Source of the DNA: SAR86 cluster bacterium AG-422-E19
GTDB lineage: Bacteria; Pseudomonadota; Gammaproteobacteria; Magnimaribacterales; AG-339-G14
Assembly (NCBI GenBank): GCA_003213595.1
Contig: QCMR01000001.1
Location: 62,001-126,000 of the forward strand
Direction of reading: 5' to 3'
Length of the DNA: 64,000 nt
Shown here: positions 10,592-19,402 of the stretch, piece by piece
Layout: each line of letters opens with the position of its first letter
Numbering within the stretch: position 1 is the stretch's first letter
Position numbers and translations under genes: made by a program
The notes under the pieces: model-generated
Databases searched by the model: none
Seen by the model: only the letters and a program-made list of their open reading frames with translations
Told to the model about the DNA's origin: nothing

Positions 10592-12190
10592 ATGAATAAT
10601 CCTTCTATTCCAGAAGTCGGTGGCCGTAGTGCAAAATTTGCTCTAATTCTGCTTGTCATAGTCTATGTGTTTAATTTTATAGATAGACAAATCTTAACCA
10701 TTCTCGCAGAAGATTTAAAAGCAGACTTAAATATCTCTGACAGTGACATTGGCTTCTTGTATGGAACTGCTTTTGCAGTCTTCTACTCAGTGGTTGGAAT
10801 CCCAATGGGTAAACTTGCTGATACTTGGAATAGAAAAAATTTAATAAGTTTGGGTTTGGCTTTTTGGAGCTTGATGACATTTTTGTCAGGTACTGCAAAG
10901 TCTTTTTTATCATTATCAATTTATAGATTTGGTGTTGGCATTGGAGAATCTAGCGCGTCACCAGCATCTTACTCGCTTTTGTCAGACTATTTCTCTCCAA
11001 AAGTTAGAGCAACAGTATTATCGATATACGCAAGCGGACTTTACATAGGTTCGGGAATAGGGATATTCATTGGAGGGCTGATAGTAGATAACTGGAATGA
11101 AGCTTTTCCAATAATATCTGAGGCCCCCTTTGGATTGAAAGGATGGCAAGTAGCTTTCATGGCGGTTGGTCTTCCAGGAATTTTACTGGCCCTTATAACA
11201 TGGCACATAAAAGAACCACCTAGAGGTTTAAGTGAGGGTTTAACAGAAACCAAAAAAGAAAATCCTCTTAAGGCAGCTTTTGGAGAACTAGTAGGACTAA
11301 CTCCCATTGGGTTGCTTCAAGCTGAAAATACACGAAAAGAATTATTAAGAAATTTTGCTTTGCTTATTTTTGTTTTATCAGCTGCCTATTGGTTGATTCA
11401 AACAACTGGAGATTATTTGCAATGGATTGCCTTTGGATTAGGTTTTTACATTGTGTGCAATTGGATTCAAGGACTAAGAATTAGAGATAAAGTTGCTTTT
11501 GAATTGATGTTCAAAAGCAAGGCACTTTTACTTGGCCTGTTAGCTTTTCCTTTTATTACTTTCGTCACCTATGCATTAGGTGCGTTTGGCCCCGCCTTTT
11601 ACATAAGAAATTTCGGTATGACAGCCTCTGAGGTTGGTGTTATCTATGGCTTGATAACTGCTTTTGGATCCATGGTAGGAGTAATTGGGGGTGGTTTTGT
11701 TGGAGATAAACTAAGAGAAAAATACATAAATGGAAAGCTGTATTTGATAATGGCTTCTGCTCTAGGTACCGCAGTCACAGGTCTAGGATTTTTGTATTCA
11801 CCTGAAGCCAATGTCTCTTTTGCATGGAAATTTTTCTATCATGTTTCTTCAACTGCTTGGTTAGGTTGTGCAGCATCAACAGTAACTGAGCTTGTTTTAC
11901 CAAGGTTAAGAGCGGTGGCAAGTGCATTTTTTATTTTAATGCTTAGTATGGGTGGATTAGCTTTGGGACCTTATCTGACAGGTATGTTGAGTGATATTTA
12001 TACAATGCAATTTCTTGCTGAAGGGATGAATAAATCAATGGCAGAAGCAATTGGGTTAAAACAAGCCCTTGCTCAGTCTTTAGTGGTTTTATTAGTACCA
12101 ATGGTTTTATTGGGTTTTGCTTGTAGATTTTTGAAAAAAGATGAAGAGAATCTTTTTGTTAAAGCGAGAAAGCTAGGCGAAGCTATTTAA
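10592..12190 (+). CDS. MFS transporter (spinster-like)
   Basis: Many TM segments; NFIDRQILTILAEDLKADL, GKLADTWNRKNLI. Confidence 0.88.
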   Translation: MNNPSIPEVGGRSAKFALILLVIVYVFNFIDRQILTILAEDLKADLNISDSDIGFLYGTAFAVFYSVVGIPMGKLADTWNRKNLISLGLAFWSLMTFLSGTAKSFLSLSIYRFGVGIGESSASPASYSLLSDYFSPKVRATVLSIYASGLYIGSGIGIFIGGLIVDNWNEAFPIISEAPFGLKGWQVAFMAVGLPGILLALITWHIKEPPRGLSEGLTETKKENPLKAAFGELVGLTPIGLLQAENTRKELLRNFALLIFVLSAAYWLIQTTGDYLQWIAFGLGFYIVCNWIQGLRIRDKVAFELMFKSKALLLGLLAFPFITFVTYALGAFGPAFYIRNFGMTASEVGVIYGLITAFGSMVGVIGGGFVGDKLREKYINGKLYLIMASALGTAVTGLGFLYSPEANVSFAWKFFYHVSSTAWLGCAASTVTELVLPRLRAVASAFFILMLSMGGLALGPYLTGMLSDIYTMQFLAEGMNKSMAEAIGLKQALAQSLVVLLVPMVLLGFACRFLKKDEENLFVKARKLGEAI

Positions 12191-12634
12191 CTTCTTTTTC
12201 CAAATCTCAGAGATTTTTTCTTGATGCTTTGGATGTATCAAGTTAGGGGCAATTTCTGCTAAAGGCTCCAGTACGAATCTATATAGATCAATGTCTTTGT
12301 GAGGTATGTCTTTGCCTAAAGCTTTGCCTACGTATTTTCCATATAGCAACAAATCAATATCAATTTCTCTATCGGAAAACTTTTCTGACCTATCTTTTCT
12401 GCCGATTTTTTTTTCGATGTCTTTCAACATGCCAACAACCTCTTCTGCAGAATCTTCAGTTGTGAGGCACACTACTTGATTTAGAAAATCTTCACCTTCA
12501 AAGCCTTCTGATTTTGTTTTATAAGTTTTCGATTCTTTTTCTAATTGGTACTCCTGACTTAAAAGCTCTTTTGCTTTATTTAAATTTTCCTCTGGTTTAA
12601 TGTTACTGCCAAGACTTAAATATATTTTTGGCAT
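12173..12634 (-). CDS. folK: 2-amino-4-hydroxy-6-hydroxymethyldihydropteridine diphosphokinase
   Basis: IYLSLGSNI.P; DREIDIDLLLYG; PHKDIDLYRFVLEPLAEIAP. Confidence 0.94.
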   Translation of the reverse strand: MPKIYLSLGSNIKPEENLNKAKELLSQEYQLEKESKTYKTKSEGFEGEDFLNQVVCLTTEDSAEEVVGMLKDIEKKIGRKDRSEKFSDREIDIDLLLYGKYVGKALGKDIPHKDIDLYRFVLEPLAEIAPNLIHPKHQEKISEIWKKKLNSFA

Positions 12635-12987
12635 TATCTTGAGCGGAAAATTGTAAGCCCTACTTCTTTTGAACCACGAAGAGCGCCAGGCTTGGATACA
12701 GATAGAGAAAGATTTAACACCCTTTCGTCTTGCATGATAATTTTTGAAACTTTTTCAGCAAGAGCTTCAATAAGCTGAAAAGATGATTTTTCTACAAATT
12801 TTATTATTTTTTTTGATGTAGTTTTATAGTCAAAAGTATCTTCTATATTGTCTGACTTAAAAGCTTTTTTGATATCAACTTCTACTTCGTAAGAAATTTT
12901 TATGAGCTGCTTAACCTCTCTTTCCCAATCAAAGATTCCTATTATGGCTTCAATTTCTAAATCTTTTACAAAAATCTTATTGGACAT
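12634..12987 (-). CDS. folB: Dihydroneopterin aldolase
   Basis: KDLEIEAIIGIFDWEREVKQ; next to folK. Confidence 0.92.
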   Translation of the reverse strand: MSNKIFVKDLEIEAIIGIFDWEREVKQLIKISYEVEVDIKKAFKSDNIEDTFDYKTTSKKIIKFVEKSSFQLIEALAEKVSKIIMQDERVLNLSLSVSKPGALRGSKEVGLTIFRSR

Positions 12988-13993
12988 TTTCTAAACTCCA
13001 TCTTGGAGCAACATCAATACTAAAATCTTTGGTTTGCTCTTTAATTTTTTGGAAACCTGCAAAAGCGATCATCAATCCATTATCGGTACAGTGTTTTTGA
13101 TCTGGATAATAAAGATTTATGGTTCCTTTGTGCTTTTCCAGTTCCTCTCTTAGGTATTTGTTAGCAGCAACTCCACCGGATAAAACAAGTGATTGGCTAT
13201 GTTCAATTGAACATGCCTTAAGGGATTTTTTAACCAGACAATCTATTGCAGCATTTTGAAACTCAAAAGCAATATCGTTTACTGTATCCTCTGAAAGGTC
13301 TTCCTTTTCTGATAAATCTTTTACCTTATAAAGTACAGAAGTTTTTAAGCCACTAAAACTAAAATTTAAATCCTTAGAATCAATCATGGGTCGTGGAAAA
13401 GAAAAATGATGTTTTCCTTTAGATAGCAAAGCTCTTTTTTCAATTTCTGGACCGCCTGGGTAACCCAATTTCAATAATTTTGCAGTTTTATCAAAAGCCT
13501 CCCCCACAGCATCATCTTTTGTTTGTCCAATGACTTTATATGCGTTGGGTGAAGAAACTTTGACTATTAAAGTATGTCCTCCTGAGACTAATAAACTAAT
13601 AAAAGGATAAGTTAAATCTTCTGCGTCATATTTTGCCATTATCAAATGTGCTTCCATATGATGTATTGGTATTACAGGAATATCTAGGGCATAAGATAAA
13701 GAGTTTGCAAAGCCTGCTCCAACCATTAAAGGTCCTCTTAAACCAGGTCCATTGGTAAAAGCAATTGCTTCTATCTCTTTCATCGAGATGCTTGAACTTT
13801 TCATTTTATTTTTTAATAAAGGCAAGAGTCGATTAATGTGATCTCTAGCGGCTAGCTCAGGAACTACCCCTCCATACAAATCGTGCTCTTCTGCCTGACT
13901 GTATAAAGCTTCGAATACAATTTGGTTAGCTTTACCGTCATATAAAGCAATTCCAGTTTCATCGCACGAAGTCTCTATTCCTAATATTTTCAT
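12977..13993 (-). CDS. tsaD: tRNA N6-adenosine threonylcarbamoyltransferase TsaD
   Basis: MKILGIETSCDETGIALYD; HHMEAHL; VSGGHTLIV; divergent from rpsU. Confidence 0.97.
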   Translation of the reverse strand: MKILGIETSCDETGIALYDGKANQIVFEALYSQAEEHDLYGGVVPELAARDHINRLLPLLKNKMKSSSISMKEIEAIAFTNGPGLRGPLMVGAGFANSLSYALDIPVIPIHHMEAHLIMAKYDAEDLTYPFISLLVSGGHTLIVKVSSPNAYKVIGQTKDDAVGEAFDKTAKLLKLGYPGGPEIEKRALLSKGKHHFSFPRPMIDSKDLNFSFSGLKTSVLYKVKDLSEKEDLSEDTVNDIAFEFQNAAIDCLVKKSLKACSIEHSQSLVLSGGVAANKYLREELEKHKGTINLYYPDQKHCTDNGLMIAFAGFQKIKEQTKDFSIDVAPRWSLENVQ

Positions 13994-14010
13994 TTAAATT
14001 AAAAGTTATT

Positions 14011-14039
14011 TTGCAAAATATCTTAACTCTCTATAGAAT
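14011..14039 (+). promoter_or_regulatory. Candidate sigma70-type promoter for rpsU (TTGCAA-N17-TAGAAT)
   Basis: -35/-10-like hexamers with 17 bp spacing, about 20 bp upstream of the rpsU ATG. Confidence 0.5.
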
Positions 14040-14057
14040 TGCCAGCCTAATATAAAT

Positions 14058-14276
14058 ATGCCTATTATAAAGCTAAAAGATAACGAATCTTTCGATTCTG
14101 GACTCAGAAGATTTAAAAGGTCTTGTGATAAAGCCGGAATCATTTCCGAAATAAGAAAAAGAGAATTTTACGAAAAACCTACCTCTGTTAGGAAAAGAAA
14201 AGCTGCAGCAGCAGTAAAAAGACAAGCTAAAAGAAGAAAGTTCGGCAAAATGCCGCCTTTGAGAGCAAGAGTCTAA
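14058..14276 (+). CDS. rpsU: 30S ribosomal protein S21
   Basis: Short basic protein with [17 protein letters not shown]...[16 protein letters not shown]. Confidence 0.97.
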   Translation: MPIIKLKDNESFDSGLRRFKRSCDKAGIISEIRKREFYEKPTSVRKRKAAAAVKRQAKRRKFGKMPPLRARV

Positions 14277-14726
14277 ATGTCCAAAGATCTTAAAAGCTTG
14301 ATTAAAACTCAAGTCACAATTTCTATGAAAGATGGTGACAAGTTTAGAACTACTGTTTTGAGAATGATTCTTGCGGAAATTCAAAAAATTGAAATTGACG
14401 AAAAGTCAGATCTTAATGAACTTCAAATCACTTCAATTCTTGAAAAGATGGTTAAACAAAGAAATGATGCAATCGCACAATTTGAACAAGCGAAAAGACA
14501 AGAATTGGCTGATAAAGAAAAACAAGAAATAGAAATCATTAAGGAATTTTTACCTGAACAAATGTCAGGTGATGAGATTTCTGAATTAGTTTCTAAAATT
14601 ATCTCTGAAGTTGGTGCCCATGATATGAAAGATATGGGCAAAGTAATGGGGTCTCTAAAACCTTTGATCGCAGGTAAAGCAGATGCTGGTGTTGTTAGCC
14701 AATTAGTAAAAAAAGCTTTAAGTTAA
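14277..14726 (+). CDS. GatB/YqeY domain-containing protein
   Basis: LRMILAEIQKIEID...KMVKQRNDAIAQFEQAKR...EFLPEQMS; directly after rpsU. Confidence 0.93.
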   Translation: MSKDLKSLIKTQVTISMKDGDKFRTTVLRMILAEIQKIEIDEKSDLNELQITSILEKMVKQRNDAIAQFEQAKRQELADKEKQEIEIIKEFLPEQMSGDEISELVSKIISEVGAHDMKDMGKVMGSLKPLIAGKADAGVVSQLVKKALS

Positions 14727-15311
14727 TTTTTTAACGGTCTCAACTATAGAAATCGTTTGTTGGTCTGCTTCAACATTTACAAAATCACCTTTTTTCAGGA
14801 AAGATAAATTAGTTTTAGAGATAGTTTCTGGAATTATAGAAATTGTAAAAAAATTATTTGTCACATTAACGACAGTTAGGCTGATTCCATTTATAGAAAC
14901 ATATCCTTTTTTGAAAATGTATCCTTTCAAATTAGAAGGAATTTTGATTTTAAGAATTCTTTCTTTTTTATTCTCGAAACTTATGATTTCAGCAATATTA
15001 TGAACGTGACCAGAGACAAAATGTCCTCCTACTTCATCACCGATCTTCAATGATCTCTCTAAGTTAAATGGTATGGAAGAAAATTTCTCTGAAATGTTTG
15101 TTAATTTGATTGATTCGTGTACAACATCAAATTCAATAAGGTCTTTTTTGAAATCAACGACCGTTAAACAAACACCATTGACTGCAACGCTATCGCCCTT
15201 TTTTAATTTTTTTGTGAAATTAGCAGGAACGGTGACGGATAACTTATACCCGTAATCCTTATCTTCAAATTTTACCTTCTTTGATACAGCCTGAACTATT
15301 CCACTAAACAT
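14718..15311 (-). CDS. ribE: Riboflavin synthase alpha chain
   Basis: MFSGIVQ; GDSVAVNGVCLTV; GHFVSGHV; SINGISLTV duplicated lumazine-binding domains. Confidence 0.95.
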   Translation of the reverse strand: MFSGIVQAVSKKVKFEDKDYGYKLSVTVPANFTKKLKKGDSVAVNGVCLTVVDFKKDLIEFDVVHESIKLTNISEKFSSIPFNLERSLKIGDEVGGHFVSGHVHNIAEIISFENKKERILKIKIPSNLKGYIFKKGYVSINGISLTVVNVTNNFFTISIIPETISKTNLSFLKKGDFVNVEADQQTISIVETVKKLT

Positions 15312-15314
15312 TTT

Positions 15315-15869
15315 TTATTTTTTAAGTTCCGAAATTTTTGCTATTGAATGTATTTTAATGCCTTGCTCAGCATAAAACTCCTGAAAGGTTTTATCTGAAT
15401 CATAAGGCTCTTCTCTGTCCAAAGCTACTAATGCTCCCACAAAAGTCCCCCTGTTGCTTTCGATGATTTCTATTGAGTTCTTAATGGCAGTTCCAGCGGT
15501 TAAAACATCATCAATCAATAAAGCTTTCTTTCCTTCCAAATCTCCCATGATGATTCCTCCTTCGCCATGACTTTTCTCTTCCTTTCGGTCAAAAGCTAAA
15601 GGAATATTTTGTTTTGTTGCTTCAAAATATTTTGTTGCAACAACTGACGCCAAAGGGATGCCTTTGTATGCAGGGCCAAAAAATAAATCAAAATCTATTT
15701 TCAAGTCCAATATTTTAGATACATAGCAATCAGCTAAAAAAGAAAGCGATTCAGAATCAAAAAAAGCAGCAATATTAAAAAAATAGTCGCTTTCCATGCC
15801 AGATTTCAGTTTAAAACTTCCAAACTTAAGTGCTTCTAATTCAATGGCTTTATCTAAAAAATCTTGCAT
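15315..15869 (-). CDS. pyrE: Orotate phosphoribosyltransferase (preferred ATG start at 15869; ORF extends to a TTG at 15899)
   Basis: FKLKSGMESDYFFN; FGPAYKGIPLA; ALLIDDVLTAGTA PRPP motif. Confidence 0.93.
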   Translation of the reverse strand: MQDFLDKAIELEALKFGSFKLKSGMESDYFFNIAAFFDSESLSFLADCYVSKILDLKIDFDLFFGPAYKGIPLASVVATKYFEATKQNIPLAFDRKEEKSHGEGGIIMGDLEGKKALLIDDVLTAGTAIKNSIEIIESNRGTFVGALVALDREEPYDSDKTFQEFYAEQGIKIHSIAKISELKK

Positions 15870-15898
15870 ATTGGTTTCAACGTTTCCATACTTTATCA

Positions 15899-16522
15899 AT
15901 GCCTGAAAATCTCCACAAACTTTTTGTTATTTCCAGTCCTTCGGGAGGCGGTAAAACTTCTTTGATAAATAAGCTTTTTGAAGATTCAAGATCTGCAAAC
16001 TTTGAAAAAAGCATTTCGGACACTTCGAGGCAAAAACGTCAAGGAGATTTAGAAGGCAAAGATTATTATTTTTTATCTGAAAAAGATTTCAAATATAAAA
16101 TTAATAAGGAAGAATATGTTGAATACGCAACTGTCTTTGGGAATTTCTATGGTACATCAAAGGAAGAAATAAAAACAAAATATAATAACTCAAACCTAAT
16201 TTTAGAATTGGATTGGCAAGGTGCTTATGCTGTTAAAGAACTTTTTGATAATGCTAGGCTAATTTTTTTAGTTCCTCCGTCTCTAGACGATTTGAAGCAA
16301 AGACTAATAAAAAGAAATCTAGATTCGTCTAAAGAAATAGAAAGCAGACTGTCAGAGGCAAAAAAAGAAATCAGTAAGTCTGAAATGTATGATTATTTAG
16401 TCTTAAATGATGATTTCCATAAAGCCTTTGAAGATCTGTCACAAATTCTTTTTGAAGGTATTTCGCCTATAGATTTTAATTCAAGAGCATCTAAAGACTT
16501 GATTAAAAGATTAGTAGAATAA
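15899..16522 (+). CDS. gmk: Guanylate kinase (start corrected from 15830 to MPENLHKLFVISSPSGGGKTS)
   Basis: P-loop SSPSGGGKTSL, SDTSRQKRQGDLEGKDYYF. Confidence 0.93.
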   Translation: MPENLHKLFVISSPSGGGKTSLINKLFEDSRSANFEKSISDTSRQKRQGDLEGKDYYFLSEKDFKYKINKEEYVEYATVFGNFYGTSKEEIKTKYNNSNLILELDWQGAYAVKELFDNARLIFLVPPSLDDLKQRLIKRNLDSSKEIESRLSEAKKEISKSEMYDYLVLNDDFHKAFEDLSQILFEGISPIDFNSRASKDLIKRLVE

Positions 16523-16566
16523 TCAATAAAAATTAAGTAGAATCCTTTCCCTCAAGAGGTTTATAC

Positions 16567-16836
16567 ATGGCTAGAATTACTGTCGAAGATTGTTTAAAAA
16601 AAATCCCCAATAGATACGAAATGGTGAAACTTGCTGCAAAGCGAGTTAAACAACTGGCTATAGACGGAAGAGAACCTACCATTGACCCAGAAGATGACAA
16701 ACCTACAGTAATTGCTCTTCGAGAAATTGCTGCTGGAACTGTAACTCTAGAAAACATAGACAGCTTCAATTTTGATGCTTTTGAAGAGGAACTCTCTGAC
16801 CAATTAACTTCAGACGACGAAGAAGGCATAGAATAA
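16567..16836 (+). CDS. rpoZ: DNA-directed RNA polymerase omega subunit
   Basis: [26 protein letters not shown]; between gmk and spoT. Confidence 0.96.
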   Translation: MARITVEDCLKKIPNRYEMVKLAAKRVKQLAIDGREPTIDPEDDKPTVIALREIAAGTVTLENIDSFNFDAFEEELSDQLTSDDEEGIE

Positions 16837-16863
16837 CTTTTTTTTGGTAAACTCTCTTTGCTA

Positions 16864-19041
16864 ATGGCAACAGAGACAAAAAACCTTAATAAACTTACCA
16901 AAAACCTTGGAAAATATCTTGATCAAGATCAACTTGAACAAGTAAAAAAGGCTTATTTTTTTGCCGCAAATGCTCATTCGGGTCAGTTTCGAGTGAGTGG
17001 AGATCCTTACGTATCGCACCCTCTTGCTGTTGCAGAAATACTAGGAAAATTAAAAATGGATCAAGACTGTCTGTCTGCTGCAATGCTTCATGATGTTATT
17101 GAAGATTCAGGTATTCCAAAGACCTTCTTAAAGAAGGAATTTAATAAAGAAGTTGCAAACTTAGTTGATGGTGTAAGCAAGCTTGACAAAGTTGAATTAA
17201 CCTCAAAAAAAGACTTACAAGCTGAAAGCTTTCAAAAAATGGTTCTCGCAATGTCGGAAGACATAAGGGTCATTGTTGTAAAGCTTGCAGATAGATTGCA
17301 CAACATGAGAACAATAAAATTCCTGAATAAAGAAAAAAAATTAAGAATAGCAAATGAAACCCTTGAAATTTATGCACCAATCGCTCACAGATTAGGAATG
17401 CATCAAATTTATAGGGAACTTGAAGACTTGGCCTTTGAAATTTTATATCCTCTGAGGTTTAGAGTTATCGAGGAGGCTGTAAAGAATAACACCAGAGGAA
17501 GAAAAAAGATTCTTAAAAAAGTTGAAACCTCCATAAGTCAAAAATTGCAAGAGCAAGACTTGGATTGTGCAATTTCCAGTAGAAGAAAACATTTTTATGG
17601 TATTTATAAAAAAATGAAAAGGCAGTCCAAAACTTTAAAAGAAGTTTTGGATGTTTATGCTCTGAAAATTACCACATCAAATGCTATGGATTGTTATAAG
17701 GCTTTAGGTGTAATACATAATGCCTTTAATCCTATCGAAGGAAGATTCAAAGACTATATAGCCATACCGAAATCCAATTCTTATCAATCACTGCATACCG
17801 GAATCATGACTTTTGAAGGACTACCTGTAGAAATTCAGATTAGAACTAGTGAAATGGACGAATTAGCCGAGTTTGGAATAGCGGCTCATTGGGTTTATAA
17901 ATCTGGAGAAAAGGATAACCCAGTTCAAGCCAGAGCGAGAAGGTGGGTTAATGGCTTGATGGAAATCAATGCTCGATCAGAAGATGCCTCAGATTTTGTT
18001 GAAGTAATCAAAACAGGATTGGTATCCAATGAAGTTTACGTTTTTACTCCTCAGGGAGATATCATCGATTTGCCCAAAGATTCAACGCCGATAGATTTCG
18101 CCTTCGCTTTGCATTCAGATATTGGACTGCATTGCAGCGGTTGTAGAATCAATAAGAACCTTGCTCCACTGAGCGTTCCTTTAGAAAGTGGTCAGACAGT
18201 AGAAATTATTACGGACAAAGTTCCGCAAACAAACCCAAGCTGGTTGGATTTCATTAGGACCTCCAGAGCAAGATCAGCTATTCGCCATAATTTAAAGAAT
18301 CTCAAAGAGTCAGAATCAAGAAAATTTGGAAAGCAGCTTTTAGAACAATCTTTATTTCCTCATCAAACAAAACTAAGAGATGTCCCAAAAAATAAAATGA
18401 AAAAGCTTCTCACCTCCTTAAACTATAAAAGCGTGAGAGAACTTCTTGAAAGCATTGGCTCAGGAAAAAGATCCAGTCTAGTTGTTGCACATCAAATCAT
18501 GCAATTTCTCGACGAGAAAGAAAATGAAGAAATTCAATTTTCTAACTTACAAATTACAGGCGCGGAGGGTTTGGTAGTAACTTATTCAAGTTGCTGTCGT
18601 CCTATTCCTGGAGATCACGTAATTGCGCATTTTTCAACAAGCAGAGGTATTGTTATTCACCAAGAAAGATGTAAAAACATCTTACCAATTCGTCATGACC
18701 CTGCCTTATGTTCTCCGGTACAGTGGGAAGATACTCTGTCAGGAGACTTTTCAGTTGAGATAAAAATTGTTGCAGAAGATAAAGCTGGGATACTTGCAGA
18801 AGTTTCTGCAGTAATCGCAGAGTACTCAACTAACATTGAAAGTATAAAAAGTGATCCCCCTGCTGGAAATAAGGTGGATCTCTATATTCTGCTCGCAGTA
18901 ACGGATAGGGATCATTTGGCAAAAATATTAAGAAGATTGCGTCGAAAAGACTTTGTCATATCAGCTACAAGAATACATAGCTGGGAACAAAGAAATGCTA
19001 CCCTTCCAATTATTGAAGAGGGACTAAGTGAAGATAATTGA
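16864..19041 (+). CDS. spoT: Bifunctional (p)ppGpp synthetase/hydrolase SpoT/Rel
   Basis: HD motif MLHDVIEDSG, synthetase GRFKDYIAIPKSNSYQSLHTGI, TGS and ACT domains. Confidence 0.94.
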   Translation: MATETKNLNKLTKNLGKYLDQDQLEQVKKAYFFAANAHSGQFRVSGDPYVSHPLAVAEILGKLKMDQDCLSAAMLHDVIEDSGIPKTFLKKEFNKEVANLVDGVSKLDKVELTSKKDLQAESFQKMVLAMSEDIRVIVVKLADRLHNMRTIKFLNKEKKLRIANETLEIYAPIAHRLGMHQIYRELEDLAFEILYPLRFRVIEEAVKNNTRGRKKILKKVETSISQKLQEQDLDCAISSRRKHFYGIYKKMKRQSKTLKEVLDVYALKITTSNAMDCYKALGVIHNAFNPIEGRFKDYIAIPKSNSYQSLHTGIMTFEGLPVEIQIRTSEMDELAEFGIAAHWVYKSGEKDNPVQARARRWVNGLMEINARSEDASDFVEVIKTGLVSNEVYVFTPQGDIIDLPKDSTPIDFAFALHSDIGLHCSGCRINKNLAPLSVPLESGQTVEIITDKVPQTNPSWLDFIRTSRARSAIRHNLKNLKESESRKFGKQLLEQSLFPHQTKLRDVPKNKMKKLLTSLNYKSVRELLESIGSGKRSSLVVAHQIMQFLDEKENEEIQFSNLQITGAEGLVVTYSSCCRPIPGDHVIAHFSTSRGIVIHQERCKNILPIRHDPALCSPVQWEDTLSGDFSVEIKIVAEDKAGILAEVSAVIAEYSTNIESIKSDPPAGNKVDLYILLAVTDRDHLAKILRRLRRKDFVISATRIHSWEQRNATLPIIEEGLSEDN

Positions 19042-19402
19042 AACGGATAATGCGCCAAAGGCTATTGGGACCTACTCCCAAGCAGTTAAGGTTAATGGTT
19101 TTTTGTTTATTTCAGGTCAGATACCCTTAGACCCCTCAACGATGGAATTGGTTGAAGGAATTGAAAATCAAATCAATCAAGTTTTTGAAAATATCAATCA
19201 AATTTTAAAAGCCGATGGAATGGATTTTTCAAATGTAGTTAAACTTTCTGTATTGCTTGAAGACTTAAGTCACTTCGAGAAAGTAAATGAAATAATGGCC
19301 AACACATTTTCAAAGCCTTATCCTGCACGAGCTGCATACGAAGTATCAAAATTACCAAAAGGAAGTTCAGTAGAAATCGAAACCATTGCTTTTAAAGAGT
19401 GA
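19028..19402 (+). CDS. ridA: RidA family enamine/imine deaminase
   Basis: AIGTYSQAVKVNGFLFISGQIPLDP; YPARAAYEVSKLPKGSSVEIE. Confidence 0.95.
   Translation: MKIIETDNAPKAIGTYSQAVKVNGFLFISGQIPLDPSTMELVEGIENQINQVFENINQILKADGMDFSNVVKLSVLLEDLSHFEKVNEIMANTFSKPYPARAAYEVSKLPKGSSVEIETIAFKE

Noticed and set aside
8614-12190. Possible genomic island with mobile-element borders
   Set aside because: No integrase, tRNA, direct repeats or IS remnants seen at the borders; kept only as a synteny interruption.
15830-15898. 23-residue N-terminal extension of guanylate kinase
   Set aside because: Overlaps pyrE coding; ATG 15899 begins the conserved KLFVISSPSGGGKT segment.
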